The notes: generated from the sequence alone by a model not told the origin. A DNA stretch of 64,000 nucleotides from Echinarachnius parma (GCA_037951105.1 JBAMJV010010132.1:21512-85511); one strand, 5' to 3'; positions 10,301 through 21,214 are shown, counted from the first letter of the stretch. A program made the numbers and translations.

Positions 10301-12978
10301 AGTTCCTAAAACACTCAATTTAAGACATTTCACGAATTTTCTGATAATATTGTTTCAATTCTTTAAACGAAATGTACAGACTACAGCGTCAGATTCGAGC
10401 CCTAATGATAGACTACCGCCAACAGACTGATCGGCAGGACACAGCAGCACCGAACACCAATCAGTTCGCCGAACAAAAGTAATTACGTTTCCATTTTCTT
10501 CCCTTTTTATTCTTTTACAATCTAATTCACCATTGTATTGCAAATATTAACACACCGAACAAAGCTAACACTGACCGAAACAGTGCGCCAATTTATCCTA
10601 CAACAGGAAGCAAACCCGTAAGGCCAAAACAAAAACAAATTGTTTGATTGGCGTAACGGGCAACCAAAAATTAGGGTAGGTCGGTAGGGATTTTTTATTT
10701 TTTATTTTTTTTCTTTTTCTTTTTTTTTCGCACAAATACACAAAAACACACACAAAACACATCGCAATTGCAAATTCTATTGCAATTTCTTATTTATTTT
10801 TTATTTTTTGTTAATTTTTTTGTTTTTAAATAAAATTCAGAAAAAACCTCTAGGGTTGGCGTGCATTAGCGCCGGTATTTTTAGGGGCGGGCGGGTTACG
10901 CCAATCCAACCATTTATTTTTCATGGCCTAACCATCGGCCCCAGGGACCAATAAGTTTGTCAAGCAAAAGTTTCCTAAACGCCATATTTTGCATCTTTGT
11001 TTCCAAGAGATTTTTTCCAAAAGTATTTTAAAAACCTTGATGAATCATCATTATGGCAATTTTATAGACATGTCCAGGTTTGTTTTTCAAATAAAATATA
11101 TACTAATTTATAATAAATAATGAAGACTACATAATGCGAATCTCTAATCTCATTTCCGTACTTATTAATGTTCAGATTCTTTCTTTATGAAATAAATTTA
11201 ACCTATCAGTTCTAATCAGTTAAGTATTAAATAAAACAATATCATGAATTTAGAATTCCCTGAAAAAGCGTATTCCTTACCATGCTTACGATTGTATTTC
11301 GATACACGTTATCTAAGGCTATTGTAAAGAAAAAAAACATAATTCGTAAGTCCTTCATTTTAAGTACTAAACAAAACATTATACATTTCATGAAACAAAT
11401 GGGGGTTAAATCAACTACCCAACGGACTAAGAAAACGGGTCCAATATTCATCCACATTACTGCAAAACACTTCAATTGTAGCTACTTTTTTGTGCAAATT
11501 TGTACCCTTGTTGCTTAAAGGGATAGCCCCTCTTTTGCAAGCCAAATTTCAAAAGTTGCGAGATTATTGTCTTATATGAAAGAAAATGTCATTTACAAGT
11601 TAGGGGTTGAAATCTCTTTTTCGTGGAGTTATAGAGCTAAAACTAATAAACCATCGTCCAACGGTTAATTGTGCACTATACGTATATTCACCCAGTGAGA
11701 AAGTTCGTACACGGATTCCACGGAGTACCACAACGCTATGCATGACCCCTACGTGACCCGCGCTAGCTACGTGACCCGCGCATACATAACAATGGATGAA
11801 CGAATACTGTACAAAATAACCAAACCTCGCTTAAACTGACTACATGTTATTACATATTCTTCATTTTTGAGATTTTTTTCCGTGACATACCTTTACAAAT
11901 GTCGGCTTCACAATACCTTTACAAGAATAAGTACAATATTATTATAATATTATGCTAAATCAGTTAAACTCTTTTCTAGACCGATATATAGTTTGATGGA
12001 GGGACGCATTCGTTTTTCATTCGTAGAATCCAAATTACAGGGCTGTTCGATCTGATTTTGTGTGTGTGTGTTACATTCATCCTCATCCGTCAACTGGAAA
12101 CTGTTCAGACGTTTTGCAAAAGAGGGACTGTCCCTTTAAAGTGAGACATTTTATGCATGCAATAATTCAAATCAACTTCAATGATTTCCCCTTCTGTTGT
12201 TCTTTGCAGGAATCCACTCTACAATAATCCACAGTATCATGAATATCAAACAGTTATTGAGAAAACCACGTAAGTTTGCTACCTTATTATACAACTTTTG
12301 ATGTGCAAGTTTGTAGGAAAAAATTATAATTTTGATATGATATATTTTAATGACATACTATTTAACTTGTATGTACATTAGCTAGATGGTCGGCATAAGC
12401 ACAACAGAGATTCATTGTTTAGTCACAGTGACTTTGATTCTGACCTCATCGCTTAAACTTTTAGGGTAAACAAGGTGTTTAGCTTGATAACTCTTTTTGA
12501 AATTGAAAGTAAAACAAAAGAAATTGCTGTTTCAAACATTAGAAATTAGCTATTTTAACGAATTAGTCTATTTGACTAGAAAATGTTGTCCAACATCATA
12601 TTTGTAGACGGGGAATATGTGAGCAATGAGCATTTATATTGTTGGCCTATCATCATCAAACAGTAACATAACAATAAACTATTTGATGTTGCGTCCCCGT
12701 TTTACAGCCGAGAGTCGGACGAAGCAGACGAGGCGACGGAACCAAAAGAGCCCGAAAGAGTGTCAGAAGCGGAGAGCGCTCCGTCGGAGTTTCAGGAAGC
12801 CATATTGCAGTTCGACAAGGAGGAGGAACACGAGGACGATGTGTATGATTTCATACCAGACAAACCTAATCAGCTGCTGAGCCAGCTCCTCGCCGTGGTC
12901 GAGGATGGGGGTGAGGCGGGTGTCGACAACACCGCGGCTGACTTTGGAAAAATGGAACAGTATTTCTCCGATGTATAA
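1..12978 (+). CDS. Gene 1: non-classical cadherin, CDH23/PCDH15/CDHR2-like, 5'-partial
   Basis: Single-pass adhesion protein. I assemble 15 exons from GT/AG sites and continuous reading frame: 1-22, 561-746, 1162-1272, 2584-2725, 3253-3498, 4035-4154, 5149-5321, 5695-5783, 6639-6764, 7718-7825, 8606-8672, 9492-9616, 10380-10478, 12210-12269 and 12708-12978. Joined, they give about 647 codons with no internal stop. Visible order: end of one EC repeat plus a full one (PEN..G, ATDEDDG, NDTDDN motifs), another EC with DINDNGPVF, a diverged last EC, a membrane-adjacent alpha/beta region, a TM helix in exon 12, then a tail with NPLY and a terminal FSDV. A MAD before the helix and a PDZ ligand are features of the CDH23/CDHR2/PCDH15 group, whose members link microvilli or stereocilia and bind harmonin-type scaffolds. 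That function is inferred. The start codon and signal peptide lie left of the window. Confidence 0.88.
357..511. mobile_element. 155-bp foldback MITE in gene 1 intron 1
   Basis: Inverted ends ggggtgtattctga and tcagaatacacccc extend inward about 70 bp with mismatches; both arms contain acgtcactaaaat. It stops about 50 nt before the exon 2 acceptor. No coding capacity. Confidence 0.7.
1545..1745. repeat. Interspersed repeat, copy A
   Basis: About 200 bp that recurs at 20483-20675 with high identity (for example tcgctagtgatattcgtttg and cgtttcgtgtgcc in both). The GC-rich segment that follows (1745-1960) has short open frames in both directions but no recognisable domain. I treat the whole stretch as repeat rather than gene. 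Confidence 0.6.
2227..2505 (+). mobile_element. SINE copy (tRNA head missing)
   Basis: Matches the body of the full-length SINE at 37915-38275: tttgtccttcagcgag, gctgctctctacccaggtgt, atgctccccagggaatgg and the tail gcgctatataaat. + orientation, intron 3 of gene 1. Confidence 0.75.
2584..3498 (+). CDS. Gene 1 exons 4-5: EC repeat
   Basis: Exon 4 (2584-2725) and exon 5 (3253-3498) are joined by a phase-1 intron, giving FIV|DGNEDGYFVLDQES across the junction. The repeat contains VIEEEGAGTSVG (a diverged PEN..G motif), AEDKDGE, an inserted acidic loop (DPQFEPQGDTIDPTF) and a canonical VTDINDNGPVF linker. The intron between the exons holds a SINE copy and a CA-rich simple repeat. Confidence 0.87.
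2884..3130 (+). mobile_element. SINE copy (5'-truncated)
   Basis: Second copy of the same SINE, in intron 4 of gene 1, ending gcgctatataaatcgaat followed by an ATT-rich tail. It is followed at 3141-3213 by a CAAA/CACA simple repeat. Confidence 0.75.
4035..5321 (+). CDS. Gene 1 exons 6-7: last, diverged EC repeat
   Basis: Exon 6 (4035-4154) reads GVLYSTLFGEFIIRVTAEDADEG before a gtacgt donor. Exon 7 (5149-5321) continues AGNPNCDLKAF and ends TVTIRATDPES..TTVLN before gtaagt. The ADADEG-like calcium motif is recognisable, but the F-strand region is short and there is no DxNDN linker after it, as expected for the EC just before a membrane-adjacent domain. Two cysteines (QCSYD and PNCDL) on either side of the exon junction could form a disulfide. 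Confidence 0.83.
4270..4375. repeat. CTG/CTA trinucleotide microsatellite
   Basis: Runs of ctgctgctg then ctactacta in gene 1 intron 6. The leucine-rich open frame seen across it is an artefact of the repeat. Confidence 0.85.
5695..8672 (+). CDS. Gene 1 exons 8-11: membrane-adjacent domain (MAD)
   Basis: Exons 5695-5783, 6639-6764, 7718-7825 and 8606-8672 are joined in phases 2, 2 and 2, returning to phase 0. The product runs LYYLTEYDQLNVVFRDELDN, then a helix-like stretch, then YPNVTVNIDDVDYL, DDDGTPIV, a basic loop with RKRRD, YRTLMKLHVINNFNNTV and a last helix ending YYQVEEIS. This order of strand, helix, IDDI-like strand, 'hxVhN' strand and helix matches the ferredoxin/SEA-like domain just outside the membrane in CDH23, PCDH15 and CDHR2. 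The family match is from memory of domain architecture; the exon chain itself is read directly. Confidence 0.78.
6183..6480 (+). mobile_element. Degenerate SINE copy
   Basis: Contains atgctccccagggagtgg, the gcgctatataaat end and a tattattatta tail. The central part is replaced by unrelated sequence (about 6270-6420). Intron 8 of gene 1. Confidence 0.6.
6841..7125. repeat. Three-unit tandem repeat
   Basis: Units near 6848, 6904 and 7027 share attaacattattttcgtgt and ttatgttaagt. The second and third units also share caatcatggtaatactaaac-like sequence. Intron 9 of gene 1. Confidence 0.7.
7243..7609. mobile_element. TTAA-type MITE, GGTGCACC family
   Basis: Begins aaaggtgcacctgtaaagtg and ends gacactttacaggcctccct before TTAA at 7606-7609. 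A complete relative sits at 57590-57858, and a reversed fragment of its right half at about 31495-31680. Confidence 0.6.
8839..8858 (+). repeat. Poly-G tract (20 G)
   Basis: Uninterrupted G run in intron 11 of gene 1, followed by cacgtcgtgctccccg. One of many such runs here. Confidence 0.9.
9180..9445 (+). mobile_element. LINE 3'-end remnant in gene 1 intron 11
   Basis: 9187-9270 translates to NWNRLPNLVRS..TFKSQLKTYLHP. This is the 'LWNSLP...SFKSxLKTHL' C-terminal end of jockey/CR1-type reverse transcriptase ORFs. It is followed by a 3' tail with gcgctttgtatc and acgctatataaatg. Too short to be active. Confidence 0.6.
9492..9616 (+). CDS. Gene 1 exon 12: transmembrane segment
   Basis: After a ctttcag acceptor the exon reads YKVTVPVSDPLTAAMTSSF, then a hydrophobic helix (VLAGAMLLFLLLVLLIYF) and the stop-transfer start CRIGS. 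It is phase 0 at the 5' end and phase 2 at the 3' end. The same exon with the same phases occurs at 36266-36384, and a related one at 49914-50041. Confidence 0.92.
10380..12978 (+). CDS. Gene 1 exons 13-15: cytoplasmic tail with NPLY and C-terminal PDZ ligand
   Basis: Exon 13 (10380-10478) encodes a basic juxtamembrane stretch (LQRQIRALMIDYRQQTD). Exon 14 (12210-12269) is only 60 nt and encodes NPLYNNPQYHEYQTVIEKT. Exon 15 (12708-12978) is strongly acidic (ESDEADEATEPKEPE) and ends MEQYFSDV before TAA. NPxY is a known PTB/endocytic signal. S-D-V at the C-terminus fits the class I PDZ consensus S/T-x-hydrophobic. All three introns are phase 2, a pattern shared with the two downstream cassettes. 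The acidic body probably lacks stable structure. Confidence 0.88.
10621..10935. mobile_element. Foldback element in gene 1 intron 13
   Basis: Ends aaggccaaaac and catggcct with inner arms ttggcgtaacgggc and gcgggttacgccaa. The centre is T-rich. Absent from the homologous gene 2 intron, so it inserted after the cassette duplication. Confidence 0.55.
11515..12139. mobile_element. 625-bp TTAA-target MITE in gene 1 intron 13
   Basis: TTAA at both ends (11515-11518 and 12136-12139). The inverted ends aagggatagcccctcttttg and caaaagagggactgtccctt are about 27 bp with few mismatches. The homologous gene 2 intron at about 39955-39970 reads straight through (ttggttagagtgag), so it is a paralogous empty site. 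A TTAA target duplication is the hallmark of piggyBac-type transposition. No transposase is present. Confidence 0.8.
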
Positions 12979-13810
12979 TGTAACTCTTGGCTTGCCAGGG
13001 ATAAGGGCAGCTCGTTGTGAATTATGTGTAATGTGTGGTGCAAATTTGCAACATTAGGAATCAATGGGGATAATCTACCCTAGAGATGACGAATCACGTA
13101 ACATACAGTAGTATTAATACTGTGATTACCCTTTTCTCTATTTAGGAGACCAAGTATGTATTGATTGCATTGATGCTGGTGTTTATCGGATCTGGGCTCC
13201 GTTGCAGAAAGAGTTACAAATGATTGTAGAGTTGCAATTAGTTGCAATTGACAAGTCACATCATGTGACTATTGCGCACATCTGAACGTCTTCAAACATC
13301 TTCAAACGTGCATATTATGTTCTGACTTGCAATTTATAGCAACTTTACAGTCGATTGCAACTCTTCCTGGTAAAGGGGCCCAGTGTAAGCAAAGAAGGGA
13401 CATTTTCTAGATTTTACATGGAATCGAGTTTGGGGTAGACATTTACCTCGCAGCTCATTTTTGCTTAAAGATGAAGCTTGGATCAGATGCATTTCTGTAT
13501 TCCTTTATGAAAATGCGTACGATATATGCTCTGTTCTTCAAGTGATATATGCGATTATGTTTTTTTTTAAATGTTGGAAGGACTAATATATTTAAGGCTG
13601 ATCCACTAATGGTTAGAAAATACATTTTGTGCCAACTTAACATACACACACAATACAAAACGAAATAAACAACAACGAATCCTAATAATAAGCCTACTGT
13701 TCATTCCCTTGGCGGATTCAATATTGGAAGCAAAACTGAAAGCGCTTCAAATCCCATCGCAGATGAATAGCCAAGGGAAGCGTACTGGAAAATGATTGTA
13801 AAATAAACGT
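12979..13810 (+). other. Probable 3' UTR of gene 1
   Basis: Non-coding sequence after the TAA stop. AATAAA hexamers occur at 13664-13669 and 13802-13807, about 690 and 820 nt after the stop, and are candidate poly(A) signals. A foldback element with ends near 13192 and 13384 (ctgggctccg against its complement ggggcccag) lies within it. The true cleavage site cannot be read from sequence alone. Confidence 0.4.
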
Positions 13811-14197
13811 CCTAGTCTGTACTGATTGGATATTGAATAACTTGTTCCTATCAGATAGGTGTGTGTGTGTATGTGTACGATCCGAAATACGCGATATTTT
13901 ACTTTTGTGTCAACATTGTATCAACTTTCATTTTAATTACTCTAGCATGTCATGGAAAGAGTGTGAAAGTCAGTCATGATGTATTCTGTTTTCATTATGT
14001 CACGTTCAAAATGTCTTAATTTTATTACTTATAACGCCAGTTTTAGTTAAAATGTAGTGTAATTATTATTGTAAAACAATTATTGACTGCTTTGCTGTAA
14101 TTTTAAATACCACAAATTAAATGATAATAATCCAGCAGTAATACAATTAATTAAACTTAGAAGATGATTGACATGACATTGACATGTTTTTTATACT

Positions 14198-14718
14198 GTA
14201 AAGGGGTAGTTCAGTTTGGGTATAGAGGGCGATGCACGAAATATCTTTTGTTGAGATAATAAAAACTGAGTGTGAAATTTGCAAGAGAATACAATTGTAA
14301 TGACAGAATAAAACTTATTTGATCACAATCGGTTCAGAAACGGCTAAAATATTAATAAATAAATCCGATCGGAATAAATCTGGGGCCCAGATTTATTCGA
14401 TGATTTTTTAAATTTATTTAAACAATGCTTGTACTTTAAAAAAAAATCATCAAAAGAGGTTTTTAAATAGTTGTTGATAATCTCTCTATTTACCGTAACA
14501 AAACATCACACGCATAATTTTGTATAAAAAATGGATTAAACGAATGCCTTTTTTTGTTAACGGCTCTTTTTGAATGATAACAAGCATTTTACTTAGTCGT
14601 TTGTAATTTTCTATAACGTTCGACCATGGTGGAGTTATAACTATTAGTTTGTAATGTTATTGTGCAGGTTTTGGTTACTAAAGCTCAGCCTAACCAAAAC
14701 TACTACTGTTTTATCCAA
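14198..14718. mobile_element. Degenerate TTAA-type MITE ('gggatagttgagtt' family)
   Basis: Shares tagagggcgatgcac, atcggttcagaaacggct and cttagtcgtttgtaattt with the better copy at 15535-16110, but the outer ends are eroded. Confidence 0.65.
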
Positions 14719-15534
14719 TGAAAAAACAAAACAGTTATTCTGTATGTGTGTAATGTAGGCTATAGATCCATATTTGGTGTGAAGTGGTCTGGTTATTTTG
14801 GGTAAAACGTAAAAAGATTATAATAGTTGTTAAAACATAAGTGTTCCTTTTCACAAGATAACTGATCGTATTACTGAGAGTCAGCACAAAACGCATATAT
14901 ATTAATATATATTATTGTAAAAAACTTACATTATTAAGAGCATCGAAGGGTTTCCAATTTGATCAGAAGATAGTAATCGTAAGATGCTTATTTTGATGTT
15001 AAATTTTGAGTATGATTATGATGTTGACTCGCTACATTTATATTGTTAAACGCATAATACAATTTATTATTTACTCAGATTTATTTTGAACGAGAGATTT
15101 TTAAAAATCCGTTCTAGTCAGTTCTCTTCAGATAATGCTTGTGGGTCTGTTTTCAGAAGATATATGCATGTATACAGGTAGCCTACACTTATCGTGATAT
15201 GTTTATTCCAGTGCTTTGAGTATTTTGTTCAATATTAAACAGACCAATAACATTAAATTATGTCATGTCGAGCTTCTTTTTAAATCGGATTAAGTCTGAA
15301 CATGTATATGCATGACGATTCTTTTGAGTGTCTGTCTGGTATAAACGTAATTGTCTCTTTGGAGCTGAATGGTATATGATCGAATGTTTTGTTATTGGAC
15401 TTTTCCTCTCTAACGACATGAACAAAGTGAAGCAAAAACTAGTGATGATTGACTGGATTATGATTGTGTGCAAGGTGTGATGTGGAATATGAGAAAGAGA
15501 ATAATCACTATACAGTATAAACAAAAGTACTGTG

Positions 15535-16110
15535 TTAAAGGGATAGTTGAGTTTCGGTAGAGAGGGCGCTACACAAAATAATTTTTTTTGCGAGCTAATG
15601 AAAAACTGAGTGTCAAATTTGAAAGAGCATACAATTTTAATGGCAGAATAAACTTTATTTGATCAAAATCGGTTCAGAAACGGCTGAAATATCCATAAAC
15701 ATAACCATTTGTAATAAATGTGGGGCCCCACAAGTATTCGATAATTTTGAACCAGCCGTTAAAATTCGCTTAAAGGGCTTCCTCTTTTCAAAAATTTTCA
15801 AAAGAGGTTTTTAGATAGTTGTTGATTATCTCTCTATCTAATCACTATTTCAACAAAACATCACATGCACAATATTTTATTTAAAATGGTTTAAACAAAT
15901 GCGTTTTTTTGAAAGCGCCCTCTTTAGTTTAAACAGCTCCTTTTGAATGATAACAGGCTTTTTACTTAGTCGTTTGTAATTTTTGTATTCCTTTTGAGCA
16001 TGGTGGAGTAATAATTATTAGTTTGTAATGTAATGATGTAGGTTTTGGTTACTAAAATTCAGTTTGACTAAAACTGTTCTCTCCCTACCAGAAGTCAACT
16101 ATCCCTTTAA
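15535..16110. mobile_element. TTAA-type MITE, near-complete copy
   Basis: TTAA at 15535-15538 and 16107-16110. Ends aagggatagttgagtttcgg and gaagtcaactatccctt. Internal landmarks: gagggcgctacac and atcggttcagaaacggctga. The family also occurs at 28171, 44599, 49258, 62772 and 63015. Confidence 0.8.
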
Positions 16111-17413
16111 GTGATAAATACATACAACATATAGTATCAAGTAATAATAATAATAATAATATGAACATTTCTATACAGCGCAGCTACTATAAATACATAC
16201 TCTACTGCGTGTATAAAAAGCTCCTTTTAACTAAACAAAAACAGACAAAACACTATAATCGTTTAAACTGTAATCGAACATTCACACTCATGACTGACGA
16301 GTTATGATTCCATCTTTAACATTTTTTGAGGATGCAAGCAATTTTGTATTGAGCTGCACTGGTTAAAAACACAAGACTCACTTTTGTAGATTAACGAGAC
16401 CCTAACAATAAATCTCATGTTCTGTTTTAAAAGGTGAGTGGATTCGATATTTCCGGCAAATTGAACCAAAATGTTTTTGGCCATGCTACTTAAATCTGGA
16501 AAAAAACTCTTAGGATACTCGGGGATTTCAATTTCAATTTCAACCACAGGATTTTGGGGATTAAATCCATTGTTTTGTTCTAATAAGTGTTTTTCAAGCG
16601 CACACATATTAGTTGGATTAGTTTAAATGGATCCATTAACTTTGTTGACATGTGCAAAAAGTAATGAATGGTTGGTACCATGTATATTATCGTAATCAAG
16701 TTAAATGGACGTTATATGGCCGAACAATTAGCAAATATGCAAAGTGATATTCACTTACTCATTGCACTCACCTTATGCACGGTTTCCGTGGTCCAGTGGA
16801 TAATTTAACATCTGACAACTTCAATCGTAAATATCTTTTTAACGAAAGGGAAATTTGAAAAACCGAAACCTGTCCCATTAGACCGGCAGCCCAGAGGTCT
16901 TTTGTGCATCGGAAAGCGTACTGATTTCTGAACATATGAATAGAGAAGAATGTAACAAATCCAAAAATATGAGTCTCCCGTGGTGTACCCGAAGATAAAG
17001 GGCTCCTTGCGCCTCCAAAGTTTGGCCCCTGGGGATTGTCCGATGCTTCTATTTGTTTGCGAATGTACCGTGTTAAACATCGCTCACTGCGGTGTCGGCG
17101 AATCCCAACACAATAGAACCACTCACGTGTATCTGGCGTTCTTCGGAAAATTTTACTTTGGGTGTTTTGAAAGACGAATTACACGTTGAACGCATTGAGG
17201 ATTCCACCCCAAACCTCTTGCAACTTAACAAATATGTCTTACAGATTACAGAATACATATTGATAGCACATTTGAATATGCCAAAGGCCATATAAATACA
17301 TTTGAATGAACCCCATCACCAAAACAAGATCAAACAGGGCTTCCACATACAAATGAATTTTAAGACATTAAATAAACACCCGTCTATAAATATACAGGGA
17401 TGAAAGCTACTAT

Positions 17414-18090
17414 AAGAATGAAAGGATGATGGAACGAAGTATCAAATACAGCTTTCGATATTGTTTGACGAATTTGAATGGGAAATAATGAAATTAGATG
17501 CCCAATGACGAAATTGATCATCACATTGTACACCGACAGGAGTGATCGGACGAACTTGAATGAGCTTTGACTAAAACGATCGGGTCATTGACGAATTGGT
17601 TGGGAAAGAACGAAATTGTGTGGTGAATGACGAAATCGAACATTACATACGATCGGCGGAAGACTTTCCGGACGAAATTAAAGTTAACAATTCATAAAAT
17701 TTAATCGAGATTGTTTGAAAATGGGGTTACAAAACAAACATAGACACTAAGTTCAAATATAGAATGGATAATAATGAAAGGATGATGAAACAAAGTATCA
17801 AATACAGCTTTCGATATTGTTTGACGAATTTGAATGGGAAATAACGAAATGAAATACCCAATGACGATATTGATCATCACATTGTACACCGGCTGGAGTG
17901 ATTAGACGAACTTGAATGAGCTTTGACTATTAAAACGATCGGGTCATTGACGAAGTTGGTTGCGAAAGAACGAAATTGTGTCGTTAATGACGAAATCGAA
18001 CATTAGCCTACATACGATCGGCGAAAGACTTTCCGAACGAAATCAAAGTTAACAAGTAATGAAATTGAATGACGATTGTTTGAAAATGGA
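17414..18090. repeat. Tandem duplication, two units of about 355 bp
   Basis: Unit 1 starts at 17414 and unit 2 at about 17773. Both contain atcaaatacagctttcgata, catcacattgtacaccg and gacgaaatcgaacatta. The sequence is full of 'acgaaattgaatg'-like words on a loose 20-40 nt spacing. Intergenic between genes 1 and 2. Confidence 0.8.
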
Positions 18091-19024
18091 TAGGAAACCT
18101 ATATTATTTTCTGAACCACTACAGCGACAGCTAATGTGGTTGATAATCTTTCCCTAAGTCCATATTGGTGTTCATTTGATAAGTTATGCTAGCTTATAAA
18201 TTCAAACATTCGTATTATGTAGTTCTCAATTATTGTCGAAAACACAGTTAACACAGATATGGTTCGATAATACCTCTGACCCTTGACCTCACGACCTCCG
18301 ACTTTCACCAGATTATTGTCTTAACTTAGTGCATGCAGGTATCCAGATTCGTGCAAATCGGCCTGCCAGTTCTTGAGATATATTGCTGAACATGTACACA
18401 CTGGCAGCCATTTTGAGAAAGGGCGCCCATGGCCAACATTGGGCCAGTTCCGAGGTGGCTCGATATCCAAATTTGTTTAGAATGGTCTAGTCCACATATG
18501 TGCCAAATTTGGCGCTTTTATAATTAGTGCACGATCGATCAGCTAATCTGCCCCACTATGTACGTTGTGTCCTGGTTTTAATTTCAGCGATATACAAATT
18601 TTACTTGTTTGCCTTTCGTTTTCATTTTGCTATTAATCCCCATTGTCTTGCGACAGTAGACGGCTCGCTAGGTTTTCCCTATTTAACTGAACCAATTTAT
18701 TTACATGCAGTCTGTTTACATGCAGTGCAAACCGGAGAATCATTTCGAAATATCGCGACCATATGGATCATACATCCTGGTATTACTTAGATCATAAGGT
18801 AAGATTTACAATCATTGTTCAGAGTATGTTCCAATTGTAAATCGTTTATTCTGCTTTTGGTTGTGTGTGAGAGTGTGTGAAATGCAGCTCTTTCGATTTA
18901 TGAAATGTATTAATGGCAACCATTCTGCCATCTTTGTTTCAATTACAAAAGAGAAAAGAACGTTTCGAAGAATCTAACCTAAATTGGTTGCTGAAGTTTA
19001 CGTATTTACTGTATCAACACATAT

Positions 19025-19200
19025 CAGGGGCCGCGGAACCGGGGGGGGGGGGGGGGGGGGGGGGGTTGGGGGGCTGCAGCTCCCCCCCCCCCACTTTTTT
19101 GGATTAAAACAAAGAAATACATAAGCATAAAATAAAGAAATATATAACAGGTCAAATGTGGTCAGCCCCCCCACTTTCAAAACCATTCCGCGGCCCCTGC
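19025..19200. mobile_element. Small foldback with 25-G tract
   Basis: Ends aggggccgcgga and ccgcggcccct. A 25-G run lies at 19041-19065 and a C run just after it, so one strand can form a G-C hairpin. Confidence 0.65.
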
Positions 19201-19316
19201 ATATTAAGTGTTTGTAAATCGCAGTACGCTACAGAGTAAAAATTAAATATAAAATAAGTTTGGGTAATAGCTTGATATTTTCTTGAATATCATGGGAGCA
19301 TAGAGTACCGAAGCCA

Positions 19317-19635
19317 TGACGTCATAAAAACACCTTTTTAGAATTTTCAAATTTTGAGAAAAAGCATAACAAATAATGTCTAAATACCGAAAATCAAAGG
19401 AACAGGTTACGTATTGGCTGAGATATGCCCATCCGAATGAAGTTTACTTCAATGGGCAATCAGTGTTATAATGCACTGGTTCATACATTTATGAACCAGT
19501 GCACTATAACACTGATTGCCCATTGACAAAAACATCATTCGGATGGGCATATCTCGGCCAATACGCAACCTATTCCTTTGATTTTCGGTATGAAGTTCAA
19601 ATTTTAAAATTCTAAAAAAAATGTTTATGACATCA
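19317..19635. mobile_element. Near-perfect long hairpin element, about 320 bp
   Basis: Arms of about 150 bp run inward from tgacgtcataaaaac and outward to gtttatgacatca, meeting near 19488. Both arms contain catccgaatga and the complement of tgcccattgac. Intergenic. Confidence 0.75.
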
Positions 19636-20482
19636 CACTTCACCACTCTATTATGTAACTTTCAAAAGTCAAACTAGATAGCCTGATCTTCTTCATGGAG
19701 GAAGCACTTCTGATAAATGACTAGTGAGGTCTTCTCCTGAATGTACTCATTTTTAAAAAGAAAGGTGGATATTCGGAAAAAATGAAGTCGAGTTCTAATT
19801 ACCGCATACTAAGGTTAGTGTTTCATTAATTGTGAAACGCATGTATGAGAACAAACATTGCCCATGAAAACAAACAAATATTGGTAGTTAGGTAAACAAT
19901 GCTCATCGAAGCGACGGGAACAACTCAGCTAGACGAATTCAAAGATTTGTCTCATTAATAAATTAATATAGTCCACAGTCCAAAGTCGATAGTGAAGGGT
20001 GTGTGGGAGGTGCTTAATTGGTTTTGGTGTCAGTTTGTGCATAGTTTACTCATATACTGGTCAATCCATTGCTTGTTTAAAAAGGAAATATATATCACTA
20101 AAACAAATAGTTTTAAAAGAACAAACAGGCATAAAACAAGAGCTTGCACCCGGTACCGAAGTCCAGTATACAAGGATCATTCCGTCATACCACATTATTA
20201 TTTAAAATCCCACAATTAAAACATACAATCAGAGTTAACAATTTCCGAGGCTTCTTTTATTTCCGCTGACATTTTGACATTGTATCCTTTCCTCTTGAAC
20301 TTCGCTCATTAACTTATGTCACCTTTTCGCTTCGAGACTTAAAAACAAACCTCTTCACTCATTAGGTAAATGTAATATTTCTGGTACCTTATAACATACC
20401 CATTCGTAGTAAATGCAATGTGTAACTATTTATACTATTCATGTTATTGTAATAGTAATATATTACTCATTGCGGATACAGT

Positions 20483-20675
20483 ATCGGAAATAATATCGCT
20501 AGTGATATTCGTTTGTCTGCAAATGTATGGTCAACTAGGAATCCAAAAGATCACAACGTTTCGTGTGCCTCTGCAACACTTTGTCAAGTGATATAATCTA
20601 ATGTAGGCAATCGGTTTTATGCTCTTCTGTGGCTCCAAACGCACAATCTCGCATGAGCGAGTACGTTCCTAATAT
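20483..20675. repeat. Interspersed repeat, copy B
   Basis: Second copy of the 1545-1745 repeat, same orientation, upstream of gene 2. A LINE-like C-terminal remnant (RDLKTNLFTH then stop) lies just before it at about 20335-20365. Confidence 0.6.
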
Positions 20676-20780
20676 TATGCCCGTTATTGACCTAGATCTG
20701 TTCTTTAAACTTCTTTCTTCGTTAGATTGGGTTTTGTTATTGCTGTAATTATTTAAGTTGAATCTTCACATTGTTATAGC

Positions 20781-21016
20781 TTATGGCCCGGTCAGATATC
20801 AACGGATATCGGAAACGTATGCCCAACGAATAGACAATTTGCAAAATTAAATTATCCGGTGATGAAAGTCGTCTCCATTGCTTCTTGTACAAAACATAGA
20901 ACAACGTACATCACCGGACAAGGAACGGACAAGAAACGTATATAGAACGGATGGAAAATTTAGCTCTCCGTTTGACATCCGTTTGCGCAATCCGTTGATA
21001 TTTGACCGGGCTATTA
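20781..21016. mobile_element. MITE with TTA ends directly upstream of gene 2
   Basis: TTA at 20781-20783 and 21014-21016. Inverted ends gcccggtcagatatcaacgg and ccgttgatatttgaccgggc. It ends 153 nt before the gene 2 start codon, so it lies in the probable promoter or 5' UTR. A TTA/TAA target suggests a PIF/Harbinger-type MITE. Confidence 0.75.
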
Positions 21017-21168
21017 ATAGTGTTATTTCATTGTGCAGTGCATATTAAAATAATTTGAATTGTAAAGCGCATAGAGATACAATGCGCAGCGGACGATTAC
21101 AATACATTTAAACAAATCATTTGTGTCGACAGATTTGATCGTGGTGTGAATATTGTTGGACATATACG

Positions 21169-21214
21169 ATGTTGCTACCAGTTCTACTTCTAGTGTTGGG
21201 CGCGGCATCATTAG
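21169..21214 (+). CDS. Gene 2 exon 1: signal peptide
   Basis: ATG then 15 codons, MLLPVLLLVLGAASL, followed by a ggtaaga donor in phase 1. It joins to exon 2 as ..SLG|YGADPVWVYFLANAQIGE. The hydrophobic core and small residues before the expected cleavage fit a secretory signal. The acceptor of exon 2 follows a tttcctag tract. Confidence 0.8.

Noticed and set aside
16302..16607. 101-codon minus-strand open frame
   Set aside because: Isolated, no recognisable domain or splice partner; lies between MITE fragments.
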